DNA of 13,764 bases from Flavobacterium psychrophilum (GTDB lineage: Bacteria; Bacteroidota; Bacteroidia; Flavobacteriales; Flavobacteriaceae), in the NCBI GenBank assembly GCA_943325515.2, contig CALPPS020000069.1, positions 1-13,764 on the forward strand. The letters run 5' to 3'. The position numbers were made by a program, and so were the translations under genes. Shown piece after piece: positions 1-7,138 of the stretch (position 1 is its first letter; every line of letters starts with the position of its first letter). The notes under the pieces were generated by a model. The model saw only the letters and a list, made by a program, of their open reading frames with translations, ran no database searches and was not told the origin of the DNA.

Positions 1-259
1 AAGAGGAAATTATCGCGGGATGAATACCCGTTAATGTTAGTAAATCTTGACCAAAAACGTAACCCGAAGAAATTTGAATATACATGGCCGCAATTCCAAC
101 GTCATCTGGATCTATAATCGACATATTGGTAACAATTGGTAAAGAAGTTTGAGGGCAATATATTTGATTTCCTGTTGCTTGTAATATAGGAGCTACATTT
201 TGAGCTATTGCTACACTAGTAAATATAAAAAAACAAAGTGATTTTAAAAATTTAATCAT
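1..259 (-). CDS. N-terminal fragment of a secreted protein, probably T9SS type B sorting-domain family (3' end outside window)
   Basis: Reading leftwards from an ATG at 259, the frame stays open to the window edge (86 codons). Residues 1-19 form a signal peptide: Lys near the start, a hydrophobic core rich in Phe, Leu and Ile, then SVAIA followed by Gln. The mature part contains NVAPILQATGNQIYCPQTS, then a DPDDVG stretch and YIQISSGYVFGQD followed by LTLTG. From memory, this pattern opens large flavobacterial surface proteins whose C-terminus is a gliding-motility-associated type B sorting domain, exported by the type IX secretion system. That C-terminus is not in the window, so the class is an inference; the signal peptide is direct. 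A TATCTTTG box lies 4 nt upstream of the ATG, so the mRNA leader would be very short or absent. The gene is separated from the upstream methyltransferase by about 30 nt and could instead be read through from it. Confidence 0.72.
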   Translation of the reverse strand, partial: MIKFLKSLCFFIFTSVAIAQNVAPILQATGNQIYCPQTSLPIVTNMSIIDPDDVGIAAMYIQISSGYVFGQDLLTLTGIHPAIISS

Positions 260-263
260 TTTA

Positions 264-271
264 CAAAGATA
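264..271 (-). promoter_or_regulatory. Candidate -7 box TATCTTTG upstream of the secreted-protein gene
   Basis: TATCTTTG matches the Bacteroidota -7 consensus TAnnTTTG exactly. It ends 4 nt before the ATG at 259, so transcription from it would begin at or next to the start codon. No TTG is visible at the -33 distance, which lowers confidence. Confidence 0.4.
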
Positions 272-289
272 TAACTAGAAAGTAATAAA

Positions 290-826
290 TTATTTATTTC
301 TTAGTAACTTTTGAAACAAATCCCAAACAACAATTCCAGCACTGACTGAAATATTTAGGGAATGTTTAGTTCCCAATTGTGGGATTTCAATGGAACCATC
401 ACAAAGTTCAATAGCTTTTTGAGAAACACCATATACTTCATTGCCAAAAACTAAAGCGTATTTTTTATTTTTTTTCGCCTGAAAATTATGTAGAAAAATA
501 GCATTCTCCACCTGCTCAATAGCAAAAACAGATACGCTTTCTTTTTTTAATAGACCAATAACATCCGTTACTTCTTTTTGGTATTCCCAGGCTACCGTTT
601 CAGTGGCGCCAAGTGCAGTTTTATGAATTTCTTTGTTGGGTGGTATGGCAGTGATGCCACATAAATATATTTTTTCTATCAAAAAAGCATCGGCAGTTCT
701 AAAGACAGAGCCAATATTATGCAAACTTCTAATGTCATCCAATAGTATTATAATGGGAGTTTTTTCGGCTTCTTTAAAATCAGTAACCGATTTCCTCTCA
801 AGTTCTTTATTTTCCAGTTTGCGCAT
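290..826 (-). CDS. TrmH/SpoU-family RNA 2'-O-ribose methyltransferase
   Basis: This 178-aa SPOUT (SpoU class) enzyme would transfer a methyl group from S-adenosylmethionine to a ribose 2'-OH in tRNA or rRNA. All three SpoU motifs are visible. Motif 1 is NIGSVFRTADAF at residues 37-48, with Asn37 and the catalytic-type Arg43. Motif 2 is LVFGNEVYGVS at 125-135, with Asn129-Glu130. Motif 3 is IPQLGTKHSLNISVS at 148-162, with Ser156-Leu157-Asn158, which forms the knotted SAM site. The first 23 residues are charged and short, so there is no separate N-terminal L30e-like substrate-binding domain as in RlmB. The length suits a TrmH- or TrmL-like single-domain protein. The exact target nucleotide cannot be told from sequence. 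A TATCTTTG box at 864-871 would give a leader of about 30 nt. Confidence 0.9.
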   Translation of the reverse strand: MRKLENKELERKSVTDFKEAEKTPIIILLDDIRSLHNIGSVFRTADAFLIEKIYLCGITAIPPNKEIHKTALGATETVAWEYQKEVTDVIGLLKKESVSVFAIEQVENAIFLHNFQAKKNKKYALVFGNEVYGVSQKAIELCDGSIEIPQLGTKHSLNISVSAGIVVWDLFQKLLRNK

Positions 827-863
827 TTTTTTATTTTAATAGTTCGACTTGTAAATCGATTGG

Positions 864-871
864 CAAAGATA
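864..871 (-). promoter_or_regulatory. Candidate -7 box TATCTTTG for the TrmH-family gene
   Basis: Exact match to TAnnTTTG on the minus strand, 37 nt upstream of the ATG at 826. The -33 region would fall inside the terminator hairpin of the upstream DUF1573 gene, and no TTG is seen there. The gene may therefore have a weak promoter of its own or depend partly on read-through. Confidence 0.45.
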
Positions 872-874
872 TTC

Positions 875-907
875 AAAAAAAAAGTCTCGATTTAATCGAG
901 ACTTTTT
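875..907 (-). terminator. Rho-independent terminator of the DUF1573 gene
   Basis: GTCTCGAT (884-891) pairs with ATCGAGAC (895-902) around a TTA loop. The stem is extended by A:T pairs on both sides. On the minus strand it is followed by a run of nine T (complement of A875-883), which suits termination of the gene ending at 928. The opposite strand has a five-T run, so it may work weakly in both directions. Confidence 0.88.
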
Positions 908-927
908 GAATTTATAAATAAATATAA

Positions 928-1392
928 TTAGCTTTTTGTTGGTTCTGCAGCTGGAGCATCAGGTAAAACAGTTCCTTTGATAGTAAGAACTTTTGTTTCA
1001 TTTCCTGTTGCGTTAGATTTTACAGTAACAGTTTTAGTAAAAGGACCAACTCTATCTGTTGCATAGTGTACACCAATTTTTCCTTTTGCCCCTGGAGCAA
1101 TTGCCCCTTCTGGTTTAGTAGGAACAGTACATCCACAAGAACCTTGAGTGCTTTCGATTGTTAAAGCTTTATTTCCGTTATTCACAAATACGAACTCTCT
1201 GTCTCCGTTTGCATTATGAGCAATTGTACCATAATCAATAGTTTCATTTTCGAAAACTATTCCAGCACCATCAACTTTTGTAGTTTCAGTTTTTACAGGA
1301 GTTTCTTTTTTAACGGGAGCTTTTTTACCTTGTGCGTTTGATGCTGTAACACCAAAAATGGTGATAGCAGCTAATAAGATTATTTTTTTCAT
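928..1392 (-). CDS. Secreted DUF1573-domain protein
   Basis: A 154-aa protein with a Sec signal peptide (residues 1-20, ending SNA before Gln21) and a Lys/Thr/Val-rich linker (22-42). One DUF1573 domain runs from about 45 to 147. The domain is an immunoglobulin-like beta sandwich, seen here as IVFENETIDYGTI, the FVFVNNG strand, the GSCGCTVP turn with Cys86 and Cys88, and a late pattern VTVKSNATGNETKVLTIKG. Such proteins are abundant in Bacteroidota and are exported to the periplasm or envelope; no biochemical function is established that I know of. The closely spaced Cys-Gly-Cys is typical of the family. The gene is monocistronic by its signals: a TAGATTTG box 28 nt upstream and a strong hairpin terminator 20 nt downstream. 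It is divergent from mutS. Confidence 0.9.
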   Translation of the reverse strand: MKKIILLAAITIFGVTASNAQGKKAPVKKETPVKTETTKVDGAGIVFENETIDYGTIAHNANGDREFVFVNNGNKALTIESTQGSCGCTVPTKPEGAIAPGAKGKIGVHYATDRVGPFTKTVTVKSNATGNETKVLTIKGTVLPDAPAAEPTKS

Positions 1393-1419
1393 TTTTTTAA
1401 ATTTTAATTATTTCTAAGG

Positions 1420-1427
1420 CAAATCTA
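1420..1427 (-). promoter_or_regulatory. Candidate -7 box TAGATTTG for the DUF1573 gene
   Basis: Exact match to TAnnTTTG on the minus strand. The predicted transcription start is near 1413, leaving an A-rich leader of about 20 nt before the ATG at 1392. The -33 region is T-rich, without a clean TTG. Confidence 0.55.
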
Positions 1428-1547
1428 TTTAAAAAATAAAACTATACTGTAATTTTTTATCTTAATTTTAAATTAATTTTTATTGAGAGGCGTATTCAAG
1501 GTAAAATATTTTAAATTCGCTTTCTCATCAGTATAAATAGAAAACCA

Positions 1548-4154
1548 TTGTCAGCCAAAGAAAATCAGGTTAAAGAAACGCCTTTAATGAAACAATACAA
1601 CGAGATAAAAAGAAAATATCCCGATGCTTGTTTGTTATTTAGAGTTGGCGATTTTTATGAAACTTTTGGGGAAGATGCTGTAAGAGCGTCTAAAATTCTC
1701 GGAATTGTTTTGACAAAACGAGGTGCAGGTTCAGAAACGGAAACGGCTTTGGCAGGTTTTCCTCATCATTCTTTAAATACCTATTTGCCAAAATTGGTAA
1801 AAGCAGGTCTTCGAGTAGCTATTTGTGACCAGCTCGAAGATCCAAAAATGACCAAGACAATTGTGAAACGAGGCGTGACCGAATTGGTAACTCCAGGAGT
1901 ATCAATGAATGATGAAGTTTTACATTCTAAATCTAATAATTTTTTAGCCTCAATTTATTTTGGCAAGAAATATTTAGGAATTGCATTTTTGGATGTTTCA
2001 ACGGGAGAATTTTTAACAGCACAAGGCAATGAAGAATATATTGATAAATTATTGCAGAATTTTAGTCCCAGTGAAATTTTAATTCAAAAGAACAATAAAG
2101 CCCAGTTCAAAGGTGCTTTTGGAGAAAATTTCAATACCTTCTTTTTAGAAGATTGGGTTTATAAAGAAGATTATGCACAAGAAACACTGATGAATCATTT
2201 TCAAACCAATTCTTTAAAAGGATTTGGAATTGAAGATTTACAAGAAGGAATAATTGCTTCGGGTGCCATTTTATATTATTTATCAGAAACGCAACATAAC
2301 AAAGTGCAACACATAAGTAATATTCAACGTATTGCTGAAGATGCTTATGTTTGGATGGATAGATTTACTATTCGAAACTTAGAATTATACCACAGTCATT
2401 CTCAAAATGCAGTTACACTTCTCGATGTAATTGACAGGACACTTTCGCCAATGGGATCAAGGTTATTGAAACGTTGGTTGGCTCTGCCTTTAAAAGATAT
2501 TCATAAAATTAGAAATCGACATCAAGTAGTTTCATATTTAAAGGATAATCAAGAAATTCTTCAAAAAATTCAATATCAAATCAAGCAAATTTCCGATTTG
2601 GAACGTTTGATTTCTAAAGTGGCAACTGGAAAAATTTCTCCGAGAGAAGTTATTTATCTTAAGGAATCATTAGATGCTATTATTCCAATAAAATCTTTAG
2701 CTCTTGACAGTAAACAAGAAGCTGTTAGAATTATTGGAGATAGTCTTCACGCATGTGATTTACTTCGTGAAAAAATTAAAACAACACTTAATAAAGAGGC
2801 ACCAGTTGCAATTGCAAAAGGCAATGCTATTGCTAGTGGAGTTCATCCAGAATTAGATGAATTGAGAAATATCGCTTTTTCAGGGAAAGAATTTTTAGAA
2901 GGAATTGAGGTAAGAGAGTCCGAAAGAACAGGAATAACATCACTCAAAATCTCATTCAATAATGTTTTTGGATATTATATTGAAGTTAGAAATACGCATA
3001 AAGATAAAGTGCCACAGGAATGGATAAGAAAGCAAACACTTGTAAATGCTGAAAGATATATCACAGAAGAACTAAAAGAATATGAAACCAAAATTCTTGG
3101 TGCTGAGGAGAAAATTCATCAAATCGAAAGTCAATTATTTGAGCAATTAGTAAGTTGGATTTCTACTTATATCAAACAAGTTCAGTTGAATGCTACTTTA
3201 ATTGCCCAGTTAGATTGTTTGACTTCTTTTGCACAATTAGCGATTGAGAATGATTATATATGTCCAATTCTTGATGATACTTTTGAACTTGAAATTACAA
3301 ACGGTCGTCATCCAGTTATTGAAAAGCAATTGCCTGTTGGTGTTCCTTATATTGCCAATGATGTTTTTCTTGATAGAGAAAGTCAGCAATTAATTATGAT
3401 TACAGGACCCAATATGTCAGGTAAATCGGCTATCTTGAGACAAACAGCACTAATTGTGTTATTGGCTCAAATGGGAAGTTTTGTTCCGGCAGAGAAAGTT
3501 AGAATGGGAGTTATTGATAAGATTTTCACAAGAGTAGGTGCAAGTGATAATATATCTATGGGAGAATCTACTTTTATGGTAGAAATGAACGAAACAGCAT
3601 CTATTTTAAATAATATTTCGGAGAGAAGTTTAGTGTTGCTAGATGAAATAGGGCGAGGAACTAGTACTTATGATGGCATTTCTATAGCATGGGCAATTGC
3701 AGAGTTTTTACATGAAAATCCAGCCCGACCAAAAACATTATTTGCTACACATTATCATGAATTGAATGAAATGTCAGAACTATTACCTAGGATTCAAAAC
3801 TATAATGTTTCAGTAAAAGAATTGAAAGATACGGTTCTTTTTATTAGAAAGTTAGTCAAAGGTGGTAGCGCTCATAGTTTTGGAATTCATGTCGCAAAAA
3901 TGGCTGGAATGCCTCAAATGGTCATTCAAAAAGCACAAAAACTATTAAAAAAACTAGAAAAAAATCATTCGGGTGATGCCCTTACTACTATTAAATCTTC
4001 AAAAGACGATATGCAGCTCAATATTTTTAGCTTAGATGATCCGTTATTGGAGGAAATAAGAGAAGATATTCTTGGTTTAGACATAAATACTTTAACTCCA
4101 GTTGAGGCATTAATGAAACTTAATGAGCTTAAAAGAATGTTATTGAAAAAATAA
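1548..4154 (+). CDS. mutS: DNA mismatch repair protein MutS
   Basis: This 868-aa MutS recognises base mismatches and small loops and starts mismatch repair with MutL. The mismatch-binding domain begins at residue 12 and carries the Phe-x-Glu motif as GDFYETF (Phe36, Glu38). Connector and lever/clamp domains fill roughly 130-560. The ABC-type ATPase has Walker A GPNMSGKS at 620-627, Walker B ending in Asp699-Glu700 within [14 protein letters not shown], and the His-containing FATHYHEL at 732-739. Near the C-terminus, QLNIF at 823-827 resembles a beta-clamp binding motif and precedes the short dimerisation helices. The start is taken as TTG at 1548. A TAA lies in frame at 1512 with no ATG between, and the first ATG (1587) would leave only five residues before Asn18 and drop the conserved Thr-Pro-Leu lead-in. 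A poor -7 match, TAAATTCG at 1512-1519, is the only promoter candidate. Confidence 0.97.
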   Translation: MSAKENQVKETPLMKQYNEIKRKYPDACLLFRVGDFYETFGEDAVRASKILGIVLTKRGAGSETETALAGFPHHSLNTYLPKLVKAGLRVAICDQLEDPKMTKTIVKRGVTELVTPGVSMNDEVLHSKSNNFLASIYFGKKYLGIAFLDVSTGEFLTAQGNEEYIDKLLQNFSPSEILIQKNNKAQFKGAFGENFNTFFLEDWVYKEDYAQETLMNHFQTNSLKGFGIEDLQEGIIASGAILYYLSETQHNKVQHISNIQRIAEDAYVWMDRFTIRNLELYHSHSQNAVTLLDVIDRTLSPMGSRLLKRWLALPLKDIHKIRNRHQVVSYLKDNQEILQKIQYQIKQISDLERLISKVATGKISPREVIYLKESLDAIIPIKSLALDSKQEAVRIIGDSLHACDLLREKIKTTLNKEAPVAIAKGNAIASGVHPELDELRNIAFSGKEFLEGIEVRESERTGITSLKISFNNVFGYYIEVRNTHKDKVPQEWIRKQTLVNAERYITEELKEYETKILGAEEKIHQIESQLFEQLVSWISTYIKQVQLNATLIAQLDCLTSFAQLAIENDYICPILDDTFELEITNGRHPVIEKQLPVGVPYIANDVFLDRESQQLIMITGPNMSGKSAILRQTALIVLLAQMGSFVPAEKVRMGVIDKIFTRVGASDNISMGESTFMVEMNETASILNNISERSLVLLDEIGRGTSTYDGISIAWAIAEFLHENPARPKTLFATHYHELNEMSELLPRIQNYNVSVKELKDTVLFIRKLVKGGSAHSFGIHVAKMAGMPQMVIQKAQKLLKKLEKNHSGDALTTIKSSKDDMQLNIFSLDDPLLEEIREDILGLDINTLTPVEALMKLNELKRMLLKK

Positions 4155-4218
4155 TTTGCAAAGGTTTAATTTGCAAATCAAGAGGTTATAATTTGAAATA
4201 GTTTTTTTAAGCAAAAGG

Positions 4219-4249
4219 TTTGTATTATTCAATTTTAGTGTTACATTTG
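4219..4249 (+). promoter_or_regulatory. Strong Bacteroidota-type promoter of the tRNA-Gly/tRNA-Leu unit
   Basis: TTTG at 4219-4222 (-33 element) and TACATTTG at 4242-4249 (-7 element, exact TAnnTTTG) are separated by 19 nt. This is the only promoter in the window with both elements at the expected distance. Transcription should start near 4256, giving a 5' leader of about 40 nt before tRNA-Gly. Confidence 0.8.
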
Positions 4250-4298
4250 CATCCGCAATATGGTAGAAGTATTGCAGTTCTAGTGAATTATTGTGAAT

Positions 4299-4371
4299 GC
4301 GAAAATAGCTCAGTTGGTAGAGCGCGACCTTGCCAAGGTCGAGGTCGCGGGTTCGAGCCCCGTTTTTCGCT
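4299..4371 (+). tRNA. tRNA-Gly (anticodon GCC)
   Basis: A full cloverleaf of 73 nt. The acceptor GCGAAAA pairs with TTTTCGC and T is the discriminator. The D stem is GCTC/GAGC. The anticodon stem CGACC/GGTCG encloses TTGCCAA, with GCC at 4332-4334. The T stem is GCGGG/CCCGT around TTCGAGC. The 3' CCA is not encoded (the sequence continues CTA), so it must be added by nucleotidyltransferase. It is followed after 13 nt by tRNA-Leu in the same transcript. Confidence 0.96.
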
Positions 4372-4384
4372 CTACTACTATAAT

Positions 4385-4470
4385 GCTCGAGTGGTGAAAT
4401 TGGTAGACACGCTGGACTTAAAATCCAGTGAACAGCAATGTTCGTGCGGGTTCAAGTCCCGCCTTGAGTA
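4385..4470 (+). tRNA. tRNA-Leu (anticodon TAA)
   Basis: An 86-nt class II tRNA. The acceptor GCTCGAG pairs with CTTGAGT (two G:U pairs) and A is the discriminator. The anticodon stem CTGGA/TCCAG encloses CTTAAAA, with TAA at 4419-4421. The long variable arm GAACA-GCAA-TGTTC is diagnostic of Leu/Ser/Tyr tRNAs, and the D loop has AAATTGGTAGAC. The T stem is GCGGG/CCCGC around TTCAAGT. No CCA is encoded. It is co-transcribed with tRNA-Gly and ends directly before a terminator. Confidence 0.96.
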
Positions 4471-4471
4471 C

Positions 4472-4505
4472 AAAAGCCTCTAACTAAAAGTTAGAGGCTT
4501 TTTTT
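4472..4505 (+). terminator. Rho-independent terminator of the tRNA unit
   Basis: AGCCTCTAACT (4475-4485) pairs perfectly with AGTTAGAGGCT (4489-4499) around an AAA loop, followed by a run of T to 4505. It begins 1-2 nt after the tRNA-Leu 3' end, so it fixes the end of the tRNA transcript. Confidence 0.93.
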
Positions 4506-4528
4506 ATTTATAAATTCAATGTTTTTAT

Positions 4529-4558
4529 AAAAAAGAAAGCCACGCATTGCGTGGCTTT
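4529..4558 (-). terminator. Rho-independent terminator of the Ala-rich lipoprotein gene
   Basis: GCCACGC (4539-4545) pairs with GCGTGGC (4549-4555) around ATT, extended by three A:T pairs. On the minus strand it is followed by TTTCTTTTTT (complement of 4529-4538). It faces the + strand tRNA terminator, so the two convergent units are insulated from each other. Confidence 0.9.
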
Positions 4559-4588
4559 AAATCTTTTAAAATAATTAGTGTTTACTAA

Positions 4589-4804
4589 TTATTTTTTAGC
4601 TGGAGCAGCTTCAGCTGGAGCAGCTTCTGTTTTCGCAGCAGCAGTATCAACAGCAACAGCAGCAGTATCAACAGCAACAGCAGCAGTATCAACAGCCTCA
4701 ACAGCAGTTGTGTCAGCAGCAGCAGCGTCAGTAGCCTCAGCTTGTTTACAAGATACTACAGTTAATGCAGCAATAACAGCTAAACTTAAAAATACTTTTT
4801 TCAT
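4589..4804 (-). CDS. Small Ala-rich lipoprotein with tandem repeats
   Basis: A 71-aa protein whose first 19 residues form a lipoprotein signal: KK, a hydrophobic core, then lipobox VVSC with Cys19 as the lipidated residue. The remaining 52 residues are almost only Ala, Val, Thr, Asp, Glu and Pro. They carry the seven-residue repeat VDTAAVA in tandem and end in an Ala-Pro-Ala-Glu-rich, Lys-Lys tail. No enzymatic domain is possible at this composition and length; it is probably a disordered or extended envelope-anchored chain, and its function is unknown. It is expressed as a single gene: a TATATTTG box lies 38 nt upstream and a strong terminator lies 30 nt downstream. The opposite strand is also open because the repeat is GCA/CAG-rich, but the lipobox, promoter and terminator all favour the minus strand. 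Confidence 0.85.
   Translation of the reverse strand: MKKVFLSLAVIAALTVVSCKQAEATDAAAADTTAVEAVDTAAVAVDTAAVAVDTAAAKTEAAPAEAAPAKK
4638..4696. repeat. 21-bp tandem repeat inside the Ala-rich lipoprotein gene
   Basis: The unit GCAGCAGTATCAACAGCAAC plus a final A occurs at 4638-4658 and 4659-4679, with a partial third copy at 4680-4696. The full copies are identical. Period 21 is a multiple of three, so gain or loss of a unit changes protein length by seven residues without a frameshift. Confidence 0.9.
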
Positions 4805-4841
4805 CTTACTTAATTATAAAAGGTTAATTATTAATTCGAAG

Positions 4842-4849
4842 CAAATATA
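4842..4849 (-). promoter_or_regulatory. Candidate -7 box TATATTTG for the Ala-rich lipoprotein gene
   Basis: Exact TAnnTTTG match on the minus strand with a predicted leader of about 30 nt. The upstream region is A/T-only, without a clear -33 TTG. Confidence 0.55.
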
Positions 4850-4967
4850 TAAATTTTTTAATAGGTTAAAATTATTTTTTTAATTTTTTTTAAGAAACCT
4901 ATATTTTTCTTCACTTCCCAATTAACAACAATCGTGCCAAAAATTAAAATTATCTTACTATTATATA

Positions 4968-7103
4968 TTAATTTGATGAAATTATTTTCATCTCATTAAT
5001 AAGGTTTTCAGCATTAGCAAATTTATCTACAATAAATAATACATACCTAATATCCACCATAATATTTCTACAAATTTCAGGTGAGTAAAATATATCACTC
5101 ATAGTTCCTTCCCATACTCTATCAAAATTTAACCCAATTAAGTTTCCTTTTGAATCTAGTGCAGGACTTCCCGAGTTACCTCCAGTGGTATGATTTGTAG
5201 CAATAAATGCAACAGGCATTTTATCTTTTACACCATAAACTCCATAATCTTTTGCATTATACAAATCAATTAATTTCTTTGGAACATCAAATTCATAATC
5301 GCCTGGGACGTATTTTTCCATCACACCATCAAGATAGGTAAAAGGTTCGTAAGTAATGGCATCATTGGGTTTATACCCTTTTACTTTTCCATAGGTAACA
5401 CGAAGTGTACTATTGGCATCAGGGAAAATTCTATTATTAGGAAACAATTCTAAAATAGCTTTCATGTAGGTTCTTTGTGTAGCACTATTTTTAAAATTAA
5501 GTTCATCATATTTTGGCAATACATTTTTCGTGTGAGTATCTGCCATGGCTTTTAAAATTTGATACCCTTTATCGGCATTAATTTTTTCTATAACCGATTT
5601 AGTATCGCCCTCTAATAAATTTCTAAAATCTTCTAGTTTTGTTAATTTAGTAGTAGCATAAATAGTATTTGTTAATTGAGAAGCATTTAGATTTTTTAAT
5701 TCAGTTGGCAAAAATTGGCTTGGTTGGGATTTAGCATAAATTGCAATTAGTTGTTCAAAAACATTTTTATCTACAACTACATTATAATCTTTATAAAAAT
5801 CAATAATGCCTTTGGATAAATTGGTTTTCCTATCTGTAAAAGCTTGCTCGCCTTTAGTTTTTAATACTTGTTCTAGTTGATAAAGTCGATATCCGTTTTG
5901 CAATAATTCTGAATTTCGTAAAGCAACTTCGGTAAATAAATCTTTGGCTAAAGCATAGTCTTTTATTTCGCTATAATTTTTTTCAAAGTCATTCAATAAG
6001 TTTCCATATGCTGCTTGCTTTTCTGCTTTTATGACTTTTTCTTGAAAATCTTTTTCAAATTGTTGTTTGATAGCAATGGCATTTGATTTTTTTAATCCTT
6101 TAGTTTCACCAATCCATTTTTTCCAATAATTGGCTACACCAGCATATTTAGAAGCATATTGAATTTTAATCGCATTGTCTTTTCGCATAAATCCATCTTG
6201 AACTTTTAAAGCGGCCTCGCGCACTTCAATTTTAGCTGGATTTAAGGTGTACATGATTTGTTCAACAGCAAAAGAGGGTAAATATTCCTGTGTTCTTCCA
6301 GGATATCCCATAACCATAGTAAAATCATTTTCTTTTATTCCTTTAATTGAAATTGGAAAAAAATATTTTGGTTTGTAGGGAACATTATCAATCGAAAATT
6401 CTGATGGTCGATTGTTTTTATCAGCATAAATTCTAAACAAAGAAAAGTCTCCGGTATGACGTGGCCAAACCCAATTATCTGTATCTGAACCAAATTTTCC
6501 AATACTACTAGGTGGGGCTCCAACTAAACGGATGTCTTTATACGTTTCTGTTACAAAAAGGAGATACTGATTGCCATCATAAAAAGTTTTAATACTGTTT
6601 TCTTGCCAACTTTCTTTTGGTAACGATTTGTTTAAATCTGAAATATTTTGTTGGATTTTCTTTTGTTTATCTTGCTCGTTTGACAAAGAAGTTAGGCCTT
6701 CTAGTACTTTGGTAGTTATATCTTCTATTCGAACCACAAAAGTCACTACCATATCTTTATTTGGAAGTTCTTCCTCCATTTTATAAGCCCAAAATCCATC
6801 GGTTAAATAATCATGTTCAACGCTTGAGTGATTTTGTATAGCATCAAAACCACAATGGTGATTGGTTAAAATTAATCCTTTGTCCGAAATGACTTCAGCA
6901 GTACAACCACCATCAAATTGCGGAACAGCATCCTTGAGACTAGAATGATTAATCGAATAAATGTCTTCGGCACTGATTTTCATGCCTAATTTTTTCATTT
7001 CACTTTCATTCATTCCTTTTAATAAAGAGGGAATCCACATGCCACCTTGTTGGGCATTGACTTGAATAAAAATGAAAAGTAGAAGTAGTTTTAGAAATCT
7101 CAT
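4968..7103 (-). CDS. S46-family dipeptidyl-peptidase, predicted Asp/Glu-specific (DPP11-like)
   Basis: A 711-aa serine exopeptidase of MEROPS family S46, which removes dipeptides from peptide N-termini in the periplasm. A signal peptide covers residues 1-17 (ending VNA before Gln18). The chymotrypsin-like triad is split by a helical domain: His83 in LTNHHCGFD, Asp219 in WPRHTGDFS, and Ser644 in TTGGNSGSPALD. The residue 18 positions after the catalytic Ser is Arg662, in GLNFDRVWEGTMSD. In Porphyromonas gingivalis the equivalent Arg673 (Ser655+18) defines DPP11, which cleaves after Asp or Glu, whereas DPP7 has Gly there. I therefore predict acidic P1 specificity. The length is normal for the family. 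The gene starts 35 nt after the waaA stop on the same strand and has no clear promoter of its own, so the two are probably co-transcribed. No obvious terminator follows. Confidence 0.93.
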   Translation of the reverse strand: MRFLKLLLLFIFIQVNAQQGGMWIPSLLKGMNESEMKKLGMKISAEDIYSINHSSLKDAVPQFDGGCTAEVISDKGLILTNHHCGFDAIQNHSSVEHDYLTDGFWAYKMEEELPNKDMVVTFVVRIEDITTKVLEGLTSLSNEQDKQKKIQQNISDLNKSLPKESWQENSIKTFYDGNQYLLFVTETYKDIRLVGAPPSSIGKFGSDTDNWVWPRHTGDFSLFRIYADKNNRPSEFSIDNVPYKPKYFFPISIKGIKENDFTMVMGYPGRTQEYLPSFAVEQIMYTLNPAKIEVREAALKVQDGFMRKDNAIKIQYASKYAGVANYWKKWIGETKGLKKSNAIAIKQQFEKDFQEKVIKAEKQAAYGNLLNDFEKNYSEIKDYALAKDLFTEVALRNSELLQNGYRLYQLEQVLKTKGEQAFTDRKTNLSKGIIDFYKDYNVVVDKNVFEQLIAIYAKSQPSQFLPTELKNLNASQLTNTIYATTKLTKLEDFRNLLEGDTKSVIEKINADKGYQILKAMADTHTKNVLPKYDELNFKNSATQRTYMKAILELFPNNRIFPDANSTLRVTYGKVKGYKPNDAITYEPFTYLDGVMEKYVPGDYEFDVPKKLIDLYNAKDYGVYGVKDKMPVAFIATNHTTGGNSGSPALDSKGNLIGLNFDRVWEGTMSDIFYSPEICRNIMVDIRYVLFIVDKFANAENLINEMKIISSN

Positions 7104-7138
7104 AATTATAAGTTTTAATAAAGAGGTGTTTATTTTTA

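Noticed and set aside
4155..4177. Two copies of TTTGCAAA after mutS as a terminator
   Set aside because: The 8-bp stem is AT-rich and not followed directly by a T-run; the T-stretch near 4201 is over 20 nt away. It could be chance.
4220..4483. Open + strand frame of 87 codons
   Set aside because: It runs straight through both tRNA genes and into their terminator, so it is a chance frame over RNA genes.
4638..4696. Repeated units suggesting a CRISPR-like array
   Set aside because: The units are directly adjacent with no spacers, 21 bp long and in frame with a protein; it is a coding tandem repeat.
4578..4883. Ala/Ser-rich + strand frame opposite the small lipoprotein gene
   Set aside because: It is the antisense of a GCA/CAG-rich repeat. 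The minus strand has the lipobox, a -7 box and a terminator.
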